Positions 1 through 10,299 of a DNA stretch of 64,000 bases are shown in pieces (within the stretch, counting starts at the first letter, position 1; every line of letters begins with the position of its first letter). Under the pieces are notes generated by a model. The model made no database searches. It saw nothing but the letters and a program-made list of their open reading frames with translations, and was not told the DNA's origin. The translations under genes were made by a program, and so were the position numbers. This stretch comes from Ichthyophis bannanicus (taxonomy: Eukaryota; Chordata; Amphibia; Gymnophiona; Ichthyophiidae), in assembly GCA_033557465.1 (NCBI GenBank), contig CM066033.1:1247207523-1247271522 (forward strand). Reading direction: 5' to 3'.

Positions 1-290
1 TGGCCTAGTGGTTGGGGCAAGGTACTTCAGGCCGGAAGGTCGGGGGTTCAAATCCCACTAGAGGACAGCAACCTTGGGCCGGAAGGACTGGGGTTTCTAG
101 TCCCACAGGTGCTCCTTGTGGTCTTGGGCAAGCCACTTAACCCTCCATAGCCCATGTTCCCTGTAAAATAGTTATCTCCAAGTTATAATGCCCTGTTCAA
201 TGTAATTTCAGTTTGTTCAATGTAAACCGCACTGATGCAGAATAGCGCGGTATATAAGAGAATATAATAAATAAATAAATAAATAAAAAT
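1..290 (+). mobile_element. tRNA-derived SINE with LINE-like 3' hairpin tail
   Basis: The 5' part resembles a tRNA gene: an A-box-like TGGCCTAGTGGTTGGGGC at the left edge and a B-box-like GGGTTCAAATCCCACT near position 50. The body repeats a second, related segment (positions 70-150). The 3' part holds an imperfect hairpin ACCGCACT...AGCGCGGT, then TATATAAG and an AATA repeat. Other copies lie at 2551-2826 (plus), 15816-16096, 22797-23645 and 63518-63800 (minus). The tail matches L2-like LINE 3' ends in this window, so an L2-like partner probably mobilised it (inference). The left edge is cut by the window. Confidence 0.85.
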
Positions 291-312
291 AATAAATAAA
301 ACCCCCCTCCCC

Positions 313-736
313 CATCAGCCCAGGTAGATTTTAAAAAAAAAATGGCTGCCGCTGCAACGGTGGCAGCAGCAGAATCAAGTGTCCCGCGGCGCCCCCCTGC
401 CCGGCAGAGCCTCCCTGCAGCATCAGCTCTCGAGTCCCAAAGCGCGGGCTTTCAGAGCCGCGAAGGGAAAGTTCCCCTTTCTCGCGGTTCTGTTAATCCC
501 GCCGGGGCTGATGGGATTTCCTATCAGCCCCGGCGGGCTTAAGAGAGCTGCGAGGGGTCAGAGAAGCTCTCCCTTCGCCGCTCTGAAAGCCGATGCTGAG
601 GGAGCTGATGCTGCAGAGAGGCTCTGCCGGGCAGGGGGGCCCCACGAGACGCTTGATTCTGCCGCTGCCACCGTGGCAGCAGCAGCGTCAGCAGCAGCAG
701 CCGGTTTGTTTTTTTTTAATCTACCTGGGCTGATGC
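313..736. mobile_element. GC-rich foldback element, long inverted repeat
   Basis: The outer ends are complementary: CATCAGCCCAGGTAGAT near 313 matches the reverse complement of ATCTACCTGGGCTGATG at 719-735. Similarity of the two arms runs inward through GC-rich sequence to a centre near 515-520, flanked by matching CCGCCGGGGCTGAT and ATCAGCCCCGGCGG. Each arm is about 200 bp. Open frames here are by-products of GC-rich, CAG-rich sequence. It is probably a non-autonomous DNA foldback/MITE-type element; the superfamily is unknown. Confidence 0.75.
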
Positions 737-737
737 A

Positions 738-822
738 GAATGTTTTTTGCGCGGGGCCCCCTGAAACATGGGGCCCTGTGCAAAAAACATTCTTGCTCAA
801 TGGACGGGCCAGCCCTGAGTGA
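738..822. repeat. Inverted-repeat module, family copy at 19876-19968
   Basis: AGAATGTTTTTTGCGC...GGGGCCC at 738-763 is nearly complementary to GGGGCCC...GCAAAAAACATTCT at 770-796, giving a strong hairpin. The reverse complement of 735-822 is similar to 19876-19968, so this is a repeat family. In both places the module abuts the 3' coding end of an L2-like LINE, so it may belong to that LINE's 3' untranslated end (inference). Confidence 0.7.
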
Positions 823-825
823 GAG

Positions 826-1090
826 GGATGTGGGGAAGGGGTATTTTGAGGTAGACTGAAAGTGTTCCATGAATAAGTCAGTCTTGAGATGTTTCCAGAA
901 GGTGAGCAGTTCATTGATGTTTCTGATTTTTCTGTGTAGTGAGTTCCAGAGGTTTGGAGCATAAAGTTCAAATGCTCTTGTGCATGCATAATGGCTGCTT
1001 TTGATTTTCTCATGTGGTATCATCAGTATATTTTTGATGGGTTGTCTTCTTGTCCTGTTATTTTTAATTGTGTTTAGCAGGGTTTATAGG
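826..1090 (-). mobile_element. L2-like LINE fragment, C-terminal end of ORF2
   Basis: Minus-strand translation gives residues such as ACTRAFELYAPNLWNSLH followed by a leucine- and lysine-rich segment. This is the usual end of L2/CR1-group reverse transcriptase ORFs (…RSF…GP.LWNSLP…LKTxLF). It is 5'-truncated, with frame breaks and no catalytic motif. A very similar segment lies on the plus strand at 19470-19870. It is not expressed as far as I can see. Confidence 0.7.
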
Positions 1091-1109
1091 TGGGAGGAGT
1101 CCAGGAACT

Positions 1110-3260
1110 CCTCTGGACTCTTGTCCAGTTAGCTGGATTAAATGAGCCAAAGCCGAACTAAGCCCAACCTTCAGAAAGATAACCCAGCTATCCCTACCAA
1201 CTTAAAAACCTCCTCCATCAGTCCCTCCCTAAAAAACTCAAAACTGGATCCTAAGGACCCAGTCTCCTACAGATCCATAGACAGTTTCCCGTTGCTGGCA
1301 AAAATAATAGAAAAAAACAACACAACAGCGACTCCAAGAGCACATTGACCAACATGCTCCACTAGATCCACAACAGCATGGATTTCAGCTGAACCATGGA
1401 GTAGAAACACTCGTAACCTCTCTAATGGACAGAATAATAAAAAGAACCCAAAATCCAGAACAAGGATTCATCCTAATATTCTTATATATATCAGTAGCCT
1501 TTGATAACATCAGCCACAGCCTACTACTACAGTGACGTCAGACTATTGGGATACAAAACAAAGTTCTGGAACGGCTTCAGTCCTACTTAACAAACCAACA
1601 GCACTAAGTGAAAAATCTGGGCATAGTGATAATGTTTTGGGTCCTAACACCAAGGTATCCTCCAGGACTCAGCACTTTCCTCACTCCTCTTCAACATATA
1701 CTTATAGCCAGTATGTACAGTCATGCAAACCCACATAAGGTGGTATAGAAAAACAAAAAAATAGAAAGATAAACATATACTATCACGTATACACTGACGA
1801 CATCATGCTCTATGCACCCTTCAACATGATCAAATTCTCCTATACAAAAATATTAGAATGCTTCAGAAATGTAACCCAATGGCTAACTGCAAACTCACTA
1901 TTAATAAACAACATGAAGACAGAGATATTATTCATCACGAGAGATGAAACATTCATTCCTCCAACTACACTAACCATAAACAACATTGATCTGAAAGTCA
2001 AGACTGACGTCAAATACTTAGGCATAAGCTTGGACCAGCATCTAAACTTGAAATCACACACATCCAACACAACCAGAAAGATTTAGCACAAAATACGAAC
2101 CCTTCAACACCTCCACCTCCTACTTGAACCATCTGACTTTCATACCATCTGATTCCAGGCTATAATCTCCCCACATTTTGACTATTGTAACACAATATAC
2201 CATGGTCAATCAAAATCCACCCTGCTACCACTACCCACAGCCTTGCACACAAGGACACATAATACCGATCCTAAAACACCTACACTGGCTTCCCCTACCA
2301 AACCGAATCAAGTACAAGATCCTGCTATTAACCTTTAAGCTCAGCCTCAACCAACCATCCTCCCACCTGAAACCCTTACTTCAGAAAATGCAAAGTACAT
2401 GATCAAGAAGACAGAGCACTCAAAACATGCTGAACATACCTCTTGAAAAAGCAAATAGCAATCAATAAGCCTGAACCAGAACCTTTGCACTCTACATGCC
2501 AAGCCTATGGAATTTGCTACCAGAGAGAATACAGAACATCACAGAACTAAGTGGCCTAGTGGTTGGGGCATGGTACTTCAGGCCAGAAGGTCGGGGGTTC
2601 AAATCCCACTAGAGGACAGCAACCTTGGGCCGGAAGGACTGGGGTTTCTAGTCCCACAGGTGCTCCTTGTGGTCTTGGGCAAGCCACTTAACCCTCCATG
2701 GCCCATGTTCCCCATAAAATAGTTATCTCCAAGTTATAATGCCCTGTTCAATGTAATTTCAGTTTGTTCAATGTAAACTACACTGATGCAGAATAGTACA
2801 GTCTATAAGAGAATGTAAATAAATAACTAGCTGCATTTTGCAAACAATTAAAGACCCACCTATTCATAGAACACTTCGGACCAACCACATAACATCAAGC
2901 ACTGCACTTTACTGCTACCCTCCCCATTTCCATCTCTCCCTGCCCTCCCTTGATCCATTTCATGTTAACAACCTACTCCCTCCCTCCCTGAATACTTGCA
3001 CCACATCTCTTCCTTAAGTCTAGTAATGTCCATGTCCATGTATATGTATAGTTCAATGAAGCAATTATTACTTATACTGTTCAATGTAACCTTTAATAGC
3101 TCCCTTGCTCATATCGCGCAGTCTACTGCACATACGCTTATCATTCTTTCTATAAATGTTTTCCTTCCTTGTACCTGAAAAGTTCTGTTCATTGTAAACC
3201 ATTTTGACCCAGTGAAAAGTGGTATAGAAAAATAGTTAAATAGAATAAGTAAATAAATAG
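1110..3260 (+). mobile_element. L2/CR1-group LINE, degenerate, interrupted by a SINE
   Basis: Fragments of a non-LTR reverse transcriptase appear in order on the plus strand. DPVSYRSI..FPLLAKIIEK lies near 1255-1315, a QHGFQ-like segment near 1375, VAFDNISH near 1500, and a later domain (NSLLINNMKTEILFI, then VKYLGISLDQHLNLKSH) at 1880-2060. The C-terminal HWLPLPNRIKYKILLLTFK segment is near 2285-2335. A SINE splits the 3' end at 2551-2826. The element ends with an ACCATTTT...AAAAGTGGTATAG hairpin near 3200-3230 and an AAATA-rich tail. Several stops and frameshifts make it a dead copy. Confidence 0.8.
2551..2826 (+). mobile_element. tRNA-derived SINE inserted in an L2-like LINE
   Basis: This is near-identical in sequence to the copy at the left edge of the window, with A-box-like and B-box-like motifs and the degraded hairpin ACTACACT...AGTACAGT. 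The LINE reading resumes on the right. AACTA occurs on both sides and is a likely short target-site duplication. Confidence 0.85.
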
Positions 3261-3289
3261 ATTTTTGGGAAATGTGAAACAATGTGAAA

Positions 3290-3710
3290 CACTAAACAGT
3301 ATCCGTTCTCATTCAACTTCTTATGAATATAGTTTACCTTGTTCTCCAAGTTCCATTTCCTGTTAAATGTAATGACCAGACATATGTAGATTGTCGGATG
3401 TTGATGTTCTATGCAAACCGCGCTGATGGCAAATAGTGCGGTATATAAGAAATGTTAATAAATAAATAATAAAATAAAATAAATAAATGCCAGCTACTTG
3501 TGAGCTGGATTGGTCACTGTTGGGCTTAATGGACCTCTGGTCTGACCCATTATGGTAATTCCTACGCTTTTATGTAAAATTGTAAGCCATTTCTACTCCT
3601 TTGAGAAAAAGATCATCTAAAAATTTTTTAAAGTTTGATTCCTGAAATATGAACTGCACGGATGCAGAATAGCGCGGTATATAAGAGAATGTAAATAAAT
3701 AAATAAATGA
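3290..3710 (+). repeat. Two L2/SINE-type 3' tails in a row
   Basis: The first tail (about 3300-3487) has ACCGCGCT...AGTGCGGTATATAAG followed by an AATA-rich run. The second (about 3645-3708) has CTGCACGGATGCAGAATAGCGCGGTATATAAG plus AAATAAATAAAT. Only the 3' ends are present, as expected for 5'-truncated retroposons. A short CR1-tail remnant appears between them (near 3490-3570). Confidence 0.65.
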
Positions 3711-4850
3711 GCACCATGTTACAGTTTAAAGGGTATTGCTGCCATTGCAGGCCCTGAAGAGGGGTAGCAGCGGCAATAATGGGGATGAGGGTTGAAGCTG
3801 GGGGGAGCACAAGATAGAGGGCTCATATCCTTGTGCTGGCCCTGTGGACAGGTCATCTAAGTTGTTCAGGACAGATAATATTCTTGTTTCAAAGTAAGGA
3901 CGTAATTCAAGGGGCACAACAGTACTAGTTGTAAGCTGCATTCTATCTTCTGAAAAAATATTAGACTTTGCTAATAAGTCAGCTTATGAATACAGAGTGA
4001 AAGAAATTTCTGTAGATATTTTTAAATCTTGAGCATCACCAAATGATTATCTCTAGAGCAGAAAAAATGTAAATGTCAAATTAGTCTTGATTAAACATAT
4101 GTTTGGAAAAATTCACCAAGTGTAAAATGTTAGCTGTAATAATATTTTAGCTTTATTCTTGGAATCATTCTGTACAAAACCAATTTAAAATTGTATCAAA
4201 TATAATATTTCAAATAGTGTTGTATATATGCCAAATAATTTTGCTCTATTACATTACCTATGTTATCAATTAACTTTTTTCATTTAGTGGAATATTTTAG
4301 AAAGCTCTATTCACATTTTAAACCTGGATACGGTAGCAGAAAAACGTGCAAGCCATGCCCACACGGAAAAAGCAATTTTAGAAAGGCCATGAGATACTCA
4401 CTTTCACAATGAATACGATGATCTCTGCACTATTTTCTGGTAAGTGTCTGGTGGTGTTTCGGGGGGCGTCAGTGGCATCATGTTCATGATGTATTTCACA
4501 TAGCCCTGCAATGTACAAGGCAAAGATTTTGAATGTGCCAAATCACAAATAAGCACTGGACTTTGTTGCCTTTTGGGACTGCATGTAGCTTTGGTGACTG
4601 GAGCAGCTATGCTTGCAAGTCCTTTGCTGGACTGCCATCTTTGTCCATGTAGGAGTCCTTTGTTTCTTTGTTTCCCTGCGTTCTATCATGTTCCCCTCTC
4701 ATATTGATCTTTCACCTCCTTTCGAAGATTTCAGTATATTGCCACTCCATGGACCACCCTACTACAACTACTGCTACTACTGAACATTTGTATAGCGCTA
4801 CAAGATGTACGTACCCCTCCTACAAGGCATGCCAGTCCCATACTCTTAGG
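3711..4850. other. Unassigned AT-rich sequence
   Basis: I see no conserved coding segment, RNA gene or clear repeat structure here. Short open frames are not conserved and have no family resemblance. Near 4775-4810 a TACTACTAC...TATAGCGCTACAAGA segment resembles the tail of the L2-like element whose end lies at 5060-5150. Confidence 0.5.
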
Positions 4851-4978
4851 GGCTTGTTTACAAAGCCACGTTAGCGGTTTCCGATCGTTATCGGAACAGC
4901 GACCCCATTGAAATCAATGGGGCCGCGGCATCAATAACGATCAGAAGCCGCTACCGCGGCTTTGTAAATAAGCCCCAT
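4851..4978. mobile_element. Small foldback/MITE-like element
   Basis: The termini GGGGCTTGTTTACAAAGCC (left) and GGCTTTGTAAATAAGCCCC (right) are inverted repeats. The arms continue inward through TAGCGG..CGATCGTTAT and its complement. The centre is the short palindrome CCCCATTGAAATCAATGGGG. The whole unit is about 128 bp with no coding capacity. The TTTAC(T/A)AA terminus recurs in other foldback pieces near 23705, 27790, 41200 and 41330. A PIF/Harbinger-type origin is possible but unproven. Confidence 0.7.
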
Positions 4979-5059
4979 AGTGTTCCTGTCCCTGGCCATT
5001 GGTGTGTCAGTCTTTCCATTACCCAGTTGCTTGGTTGTCTTCTGTCTGTGTGTACCTCA

Positions 5060-5918
5060 CTGTTCCCTACTACTACTACTATTAATCATTTATATAGTGC
5101 TACAAGACATGCACAGCACTGTGCAAGAACATATAGAAACAGGCCCTGCTCATTAGAGCTTATAATCTAATCAAGACAGACAGTAAAATATAAGAGAAAC
5201 AAGGGGCTCAAATAGGGAAAGGAGACACAAAGAGAACAAGGGAATTAGGATCCAAAAGCAGCCTCAAAGAGGTGAGCTTTTAGCATGGATTTGAAAAGGA
5301 GAAGAGATGAGACCTGACGTATAGATTCAGGAAGTTTGTTCCAGGATTAAGGAGCAGCAAGGCGAAAAGATCAAAGTCTGGAGTTGGCAGTGGAAGAGAA
5401 GGGCAGTGGAGATAAGGGCAGAGAAGAAGCCAGAGGAAGAGCAGAGTTCGTGAGAAGAGGTGTAGAGAGAGAGGAAAGGTAGTGAGGAGCAATAGAATGA
5501 ATGCATTTTATAGGTCAGAAGGAGAAGTTTGAATTGGATACAGAAACTGAAGGGGAGCCAATCAAGTGATTTGAGAAGAGGGATTATATGAGTGTATGGG
5601 GGCTGGCGGAAGATTAACTGCAGAGCAGAGTTCTGAACTAATTGAAGAGGAGAGAGATGACTCTGAGGGAGACCAGCAAGGAGGAGGGTGCAATATTCAA
5701 GACGGGAGGTGACTAAAGAGTAGATAAGAGTTTTAGTAGTATGTTCAGAAAGGAAGGGGGAAATTTTGTTAATGTTATAGAGAAAGAAATGCCAAGTTTT
5801 AACTATCTGTTGGATATGTGTGGAGAATGAGAGGGAGGAGTCAAAGATGACCCCAAGGTTGCAGGCTGAGGAAACAGGAAGCAGTAGAGTATTATCAACA
5901 GAGATAGTGTAGCAGCTG
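5060..5918 (-). mobile_element. L2-like LINE, 3' half (left part of split copy)
   Basis: Minus-strand translation covers about 220 residues of the C-terminal part of an L2-like reverse transcriptase. It includes LGVIFDSSLSF, LIYSLVTSRLEYC, LQLVQNSALQLIF, HIIPLLKSLDWLPF and FKLLLLTYK, all typical of the L2 clade. The 3' end has a GCACTGTGC/hairpin-like region and ends in a TAG-triplet run (CTACTACTACTA on the plus strand near 5070). The N-terminal continuation lies at 11297-12260. An ERV separates the two parts. Confidence 0.85.
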
Positions 5919-5924
5919 ATAAGC

Positions 5925-6450
5925 ATGCAATAAATAAAACCAGGAGTCAGTTCAAAGATCCAAGCCAATTTATTGTGCACATGGCTCAGAGACAAGCTTC
6001 AAAATAACTGAGTAACATTCTTACAGAGACATACTCATTTATACCTTTTCTTCAGCTTGATACATGCAGACTTTCTATTGGTTCCAACGCCCCCTGCATC
6101 TCTTCAATTGGGGACCCTCTCTGGGTCACCCTGTTCCCCCTTCTCAGGCTATTCTAACAAAGGCTCAGTTTCTAGACATGAACACATCCCTACTACAAGG
6201 TCATCTCTAGGCTCAGAGAATGTGAGAATGCAAAACACTGGAACATATCTATCATCAGCATAAAAGAATTGAATAAGGATTAACACAAACTTATCAAAAG
6301 CAGTTTAGAGCGGTTTAAGGCAGATCCTCAGACCTTCACTGACTCTGATCTTTCTCAGCACTACTATTTCTAAGTGGGGGTGGGGACTCAGACCTAGCTT
6401 GCAGGCCTCTCATACATGTACCGGCTATTATATAGGCCATAGCCTACCAC
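5925..6450 (-). repeat. 3' LTR of the old ERV
   Basis: Read on the minus strand it begins TGGTAGGCTATGG directly after the purine-rich AAAGGGGGAATG. It contains GGTATAAATGAG as a TATA box (near 6035-6045) and GCACAATAAATTGG as polyadenylation signal (near 5970). It ends near a CTGGTTTTATTTATTGCATG segment. The order U3-TATA-AATAAA-U5 is right for an LTR. I could not find a matching LTR at the right end of the element. Confidence 0.7.
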
Positions 6451-6463
6451 ATTCCCCCTTTGA
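6451..6463 (-). promoter_or_regulatory. Polypurine tract of the old ERV
   Basis: The minus strand reads AAAGGGGGAATG immediately before the TGG start of the LTR. This is the plus-strand DNA priming site in retroviruses and supports the LTR boundary at 6450. Confidence 0.7.
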
Positions 6464-6508
6464 TTATTCTCACCCGCTAGTGAGTAAGGGTGAGAATTAA
6501 ATCACATA

Positions 6509-7110
6509 TTATACTTGCGTAAAAGCATCATTTTGGGGTATAGGGTAATATTGCCACATAGCTAAAACTTTTGTAGCTGCCTTCCGTTCTACGGTGCTAT
6601 CAATGGCTGCTGACTTTACTCGACTGTGATGAATCCAGGGTTCGAGTTCTGTAACTCTAACTGCTGTTGGGGTTAATAAAATGACAACAAAAGGTCCCTT
6701 CCAATGCGGTGCCAACGGTGTCTTTCTCCACTCTTTGATCCACACCTAGACTCCAAGCTTGAGAGGATGCAGGGGTTCTGTTAGATGGATGGGCAGCTGA
6801 GCTTCTATCCATGTCTGAAGACTCTGCAAAACAGAACTTAAAACCAATAGTTCTTGTCTAGTAATTTCATCTAATCTGTTGCATATCTCCTTTTATTCCT
6901 TGTGCAAAGGCGGGGGTCGCCCATACAGAATCTCAAAAGGCTAAACTCCTAAAGACTTAGTAGGGGCTAAGCATATCCTAAGAAAGGCTATAGAAAGAAC
7001 TCACAACTGGGGCCACTTCAGGTGAACCTCTTGACAAAGATTAGATAACTGTGATTCCAGGGTTCTATTCATACGGTCTACTCTTCCTAAACCCTGAGGT
7101 CTGTAGGCAA
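6509..7110 (-). pseudogene. Integrase remnant of the old ERV
   Basis: Minus-strand pieces match a gammaretrovirus-like integrase: AYRPQGLGRVDRMNRTL around the third catalytic position, then a C-terminal WKGPFVVILLTPTAVRV segment of the GPY/F type and WIHHSRVK. The catalytic glutamate appears as aspartate (GRVDRMN). The N-terminal zinc finger and first catalytic aspartates are absent: only about 70 bp separate this from the RNase H end, so an internal deletion is likely. Stops are present. Confidence 0.75.
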
Positions 7111-7178
7111 TATGCATCTGATAAGGTAAATATCTCGGGGCCATTCTTAATGGACTTGCTTCCTGAGGTTATCAACCC

Positions 7179-7529
7179 TCATTCTTTGTACAGGGCCCCA
7201 TGTGCATGCAAGGTTGTAGGGGCATACTTGGAATCTGTGTATACATTTAGACAGAGCCCTTCTCCTATTGTCAGTGCTCTAGTAAGAGCTATCAGTTCAG
7301 CTTTCTGTGCTGAAGTTCCTGGGGCCAGAGCTGTGGACTCAACTACCAGATCAAGGGTCACCACTGCATATCCGGCACAACAATGTCCAGTAATGATGAC
7401 AAGACTGTTTCCATCTACAAAGAAAGTCCATTCAGGGTTCTCCAAAGGAACATCAGTCAAATCTGGGCGGCTTGAGAATATAGTGTCCAAAGTTTCTAAA
7501 CAGTCATGATCAGGGGGGGTCAAGACCAA
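7179..7529 (-). pseudogene. RNase H domain remnant of the old ERV
   Basis: The minus-strand frame of 116 residues carries the family landmarks: TFFVDGNS (first catalytic Asp), SAQKAELIALTRAL (Glu) and VYTDSKYA (Asp). It ends at a sequence corresponding to the C-terminal region. It is in frame here but disconnected from the reverse transcriptase by stops and frame changes. Confidence 0.8.
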
Positions 7530-7644
7530 CTGGTAACAGCGTAGCAGGATTCAAAGCTTGACTGACCTTCAGTTGTATCTGGGGGTTATCACACAACATG
7601 CTCTGATACTTCAACATCCGTGAATGCGTGAGCCAAAAACTTCC

Positions 7645-8823
7645 TTAGTGTTCCATAAGGGTCAGAACAGAGTGTGGTACAGTAACTTGAAGATTCTGTC
7701 TCAAAGTGAGCTTGTCTGCTTTGCTCACTAGGAGGGCTGTAGCTGCAACAGCTCTCAAACAAGGGGGCCAGCCTTTTGCAACTACATCCAATTGTTTTGA
7801 TAAGTAGGCTACTGGCCGTTGCCAAGATCCAAGAGATTGAGTCAACACTCCTAGAACATTTTCTTGTGACTCATGAACATAGAGACTGAAAGGTTTTCTG
7901 GACATCTGATAGATCCAGAGCTGGTGATAACATCAGAGCGGGGGTTTCAAAGATCGAAAGGCTGCATCCTGTTCAAGTCCCCATTCCAATGGAGACTTTT
8001 CCATTCCTTTGGTAGCTTGATACAAGGGTTTGGCTAGCAGCGCAAAATTGGGAATCCATATACGACAGTAACCCGCGGTACCCAAGAAGGCTCTCACTTG
8101 CCTCCTGGTGGTTGCAGCAGGAATACTGCATACAGCTTCTTGACGTTCTGGTCCCAGGCGTCGAATTCCGCTGGACAACTGGAATCCCAGATATTTAACT
8201 TGTTTGACATAATTGCGCCTTGGCTCTTGAGACTTTGTATCCAGCCTCATTAAAAAGGTGCAAGAGTTCACTGGTGGCTTGTAGATATTCACTTTCTGAG
8301 TTGGTGGTTATGAGCAAATTGTCCACATACTGGAGAAGAACCCTTTCTCCTGGGGGTTCACATAGTAGCTTGAAAGATCCTGATTCAGGGCGGCACTGAA
8401 GAGAGTATGTGAATCCTTAAATTCTTGGGGTAATCGAGTCCAGGTGAGTTGGCCCCGCCTTCCTGTTGTGGGGTCTTGCCATTCAAAAGCGAACAAAAGT
8501 TGACTGGTGGGGGCTAAGCGTATGCAGAAAAAGGCATCTTTCTGGTCCAGGACAGTGAAATGAGGAGTCTCAGCGGGGATCAGTCCCAAGAGAATATAAG
8601 GATTTGGTACCACTGGGTGTATAGTTTCAACTGCATCATTTACCCGCCTTAGATCTTGTACTGGGCGGTAATCCCCTGTCCCAGATTTCTTGACTGGGAT
8701 AAGGGGGGGGGTGTTCCAAGGTGACTGGCACTCCTTGAGAAGTCCATACTTCAGCAGTTTCATTAAATGGCAGTGGATACCTTCAATGGCTGGTCGGGGA
8801 AGAGGATACTGCTTCACATGCAC
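7645..8823 (-). pseudogene. Reverse transcriptase remnant of the old ERV
   Basis: Three minus-strand frames cover the fingers, palm and connection of a gammaretrovirus-like enzyme. 8823-8308 has [13 protein letters not shown], the [18 protein letters not shown] block and the [13 protein letters not shown] block. 8292-7933 has QVRAFLGTAGYCRIWIP. 7905-7645 has LTQSLGSWQRPVAYLSKQLD. The catalytic YVDD box (8318-8329) reads YVDN, so the second aspartate is lost. Frame breaks lie near 8300 and 7920. Confidence 0.85.
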
Positions 8824-9039
8824 AGGTTCTGCTCCTGGCTTGGGGGTGATGATGACAGGGGCTATGTTCTTCGCTAGGCCAGGTGGATTATCTTCTGCCC
8901 ATACTTCAGGTGGGGCTAAAAGGTTAGGAGGTATACAGGAACTATCTGGCTTATTGGAGATGCACTATAGAACCGCTACTCTTCTTCTCGGGGAACAGTC
9001 AGCACCATCAATCCAGCAGGCTTTGGGTTCACAGTCATT

Positions 9040-9165
9040 TGCATTTCTCCCCCTTCAGCAAAGGATATCTGTGCCTGGAGCTTTGCAAGCAGATCTCAGC
9101 CTAAATGTGGAATAGGGCATTCAGGCATATACAAGAATTGGTGCGTTATTTTCTGTCCCCCTAGG
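9040..9165 (-). pseudogene. Protease C-terminal remnant of the old ERV
   Basis: Minus-strand translation yields FLYMPECPIPHLG followed by a stop and DLLAKLQAQISF, which resembles the conserved C-terminal part of gammaretroviral proteases just upstream of reverse transcriptase. The DTGA active-site region is not recognisable. Confidence 0.6.
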
Positions 9166-9243
9166 CTCCTGGGGACCCAGGGAAAACTTGGAGCCCGGTC
9201 TGGCCTGGTCTTCATCCATGCTGTAGCCCTCTTCGGCTGCCAC

Positions 9244-10272
9244 TCACTCTATAGCTGCTTCCCTCTCTTGCTGGAACACTGTGCTCGGTTTATTCTTCCA
9301 TGACTCCTGTTCTCCAAGTGCTCCCTCCTCCCTTCCTGGGGGTGGAGTCAAGATGCGGGTATTCACTTCTCTAATGTTCTTCTTCTCTGCAATGGGCGCA
9401 CTGATTCGCACCCAGTGGGGGCCGATCATTTTCACGACCCCTTCCACTTCCTCTGCTCCTTCGAACCTCCTCTACGTCGTTCAACTAAAGCAGCAGCAAG
9501 AAGATCTGCTTTCATTCACTTTCTCTGTCACATTCATTTTTACGATTCACATACTTTCTGAGCAACTTCCATTAACTGGGCTGTATTCATGCCCGCAAAT
9601 CCATCCATTTTCTGTAATTATTGTTTTATATCTCTCTGGGACTGACTGACAAAAGCTGCGTTTACCATACACAAATTCTCCTGGGCTGCTGGATCGCATG
9701 GGGTATATAGTGGGGGCTGCCTGCACTATTTGGATCCCACTTGAGGCCATCAAAGCTGATGGGTCTGCATAATACTGTTCATTAGTTCAATCAAATCCTA
9801 AGGCTTCTCAGTGTAGGAGGCATAATGCATCTTTTAGTTCAGTAAACAAGGCTGGTCGGCTGGCTTTCGGTATTAACGTGACCATCCCTTTTACTGGTAG
9901 TTGTGCTTCTGAAGGTATACGACAATCGGGACTGTCTGGGTTCCACTTCACGTTCTCGGGCGCTGGCTGTGAGTGACCCTGAACCGGCAAATGAATCCCT
10001 GCTTGTAGTATCATCGGTGGACTGTGGCCCACTCGGAGTACTTTAAACTGAGCCGGGGCTTCCGGTCAAGAGGGGGTGCACGTCCTCCTATAATAAACGG
10101 GCAGGTTCTTTTTTTTTTTCTCACAAACATTTAACCAGGAGTCTATGTAGGGGAACTGATTAGGGAACATTTTCTGTACAATCTGATGAACATGGGAAAC
10201 ATCAAAGGTGCCCTCACGGGCCATGAAGTAGCTAACACTGGCCACTGTGTGGACTCCGAACCCTTCCCCCAC
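9244..10272 (-). pseudogene. Gag remnant of the old ERV
   Basis: Short minus-strand frames (10272-10066, 10032-9808, 9753-9547, 9447-9244) lie where gag is expected. 10272-10066 contains FPNQFPYIDSWLNV, which fits a matrix-type helix-rich region. The rest is proline-rich and poorly conserved. I assign it from position more than from motifs. Confidence 0.5.
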
Positions 10273-10299
10273 ATGATGACGTACTTGTCAACAGACAGA

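Noticed and set aside
1..75. A tRNA gene at the left end
   Set aside because: A and B boxes are there, but the sequence does not fold as a tRNA with an anticodon arm and is repeated in several places with a SINE body.
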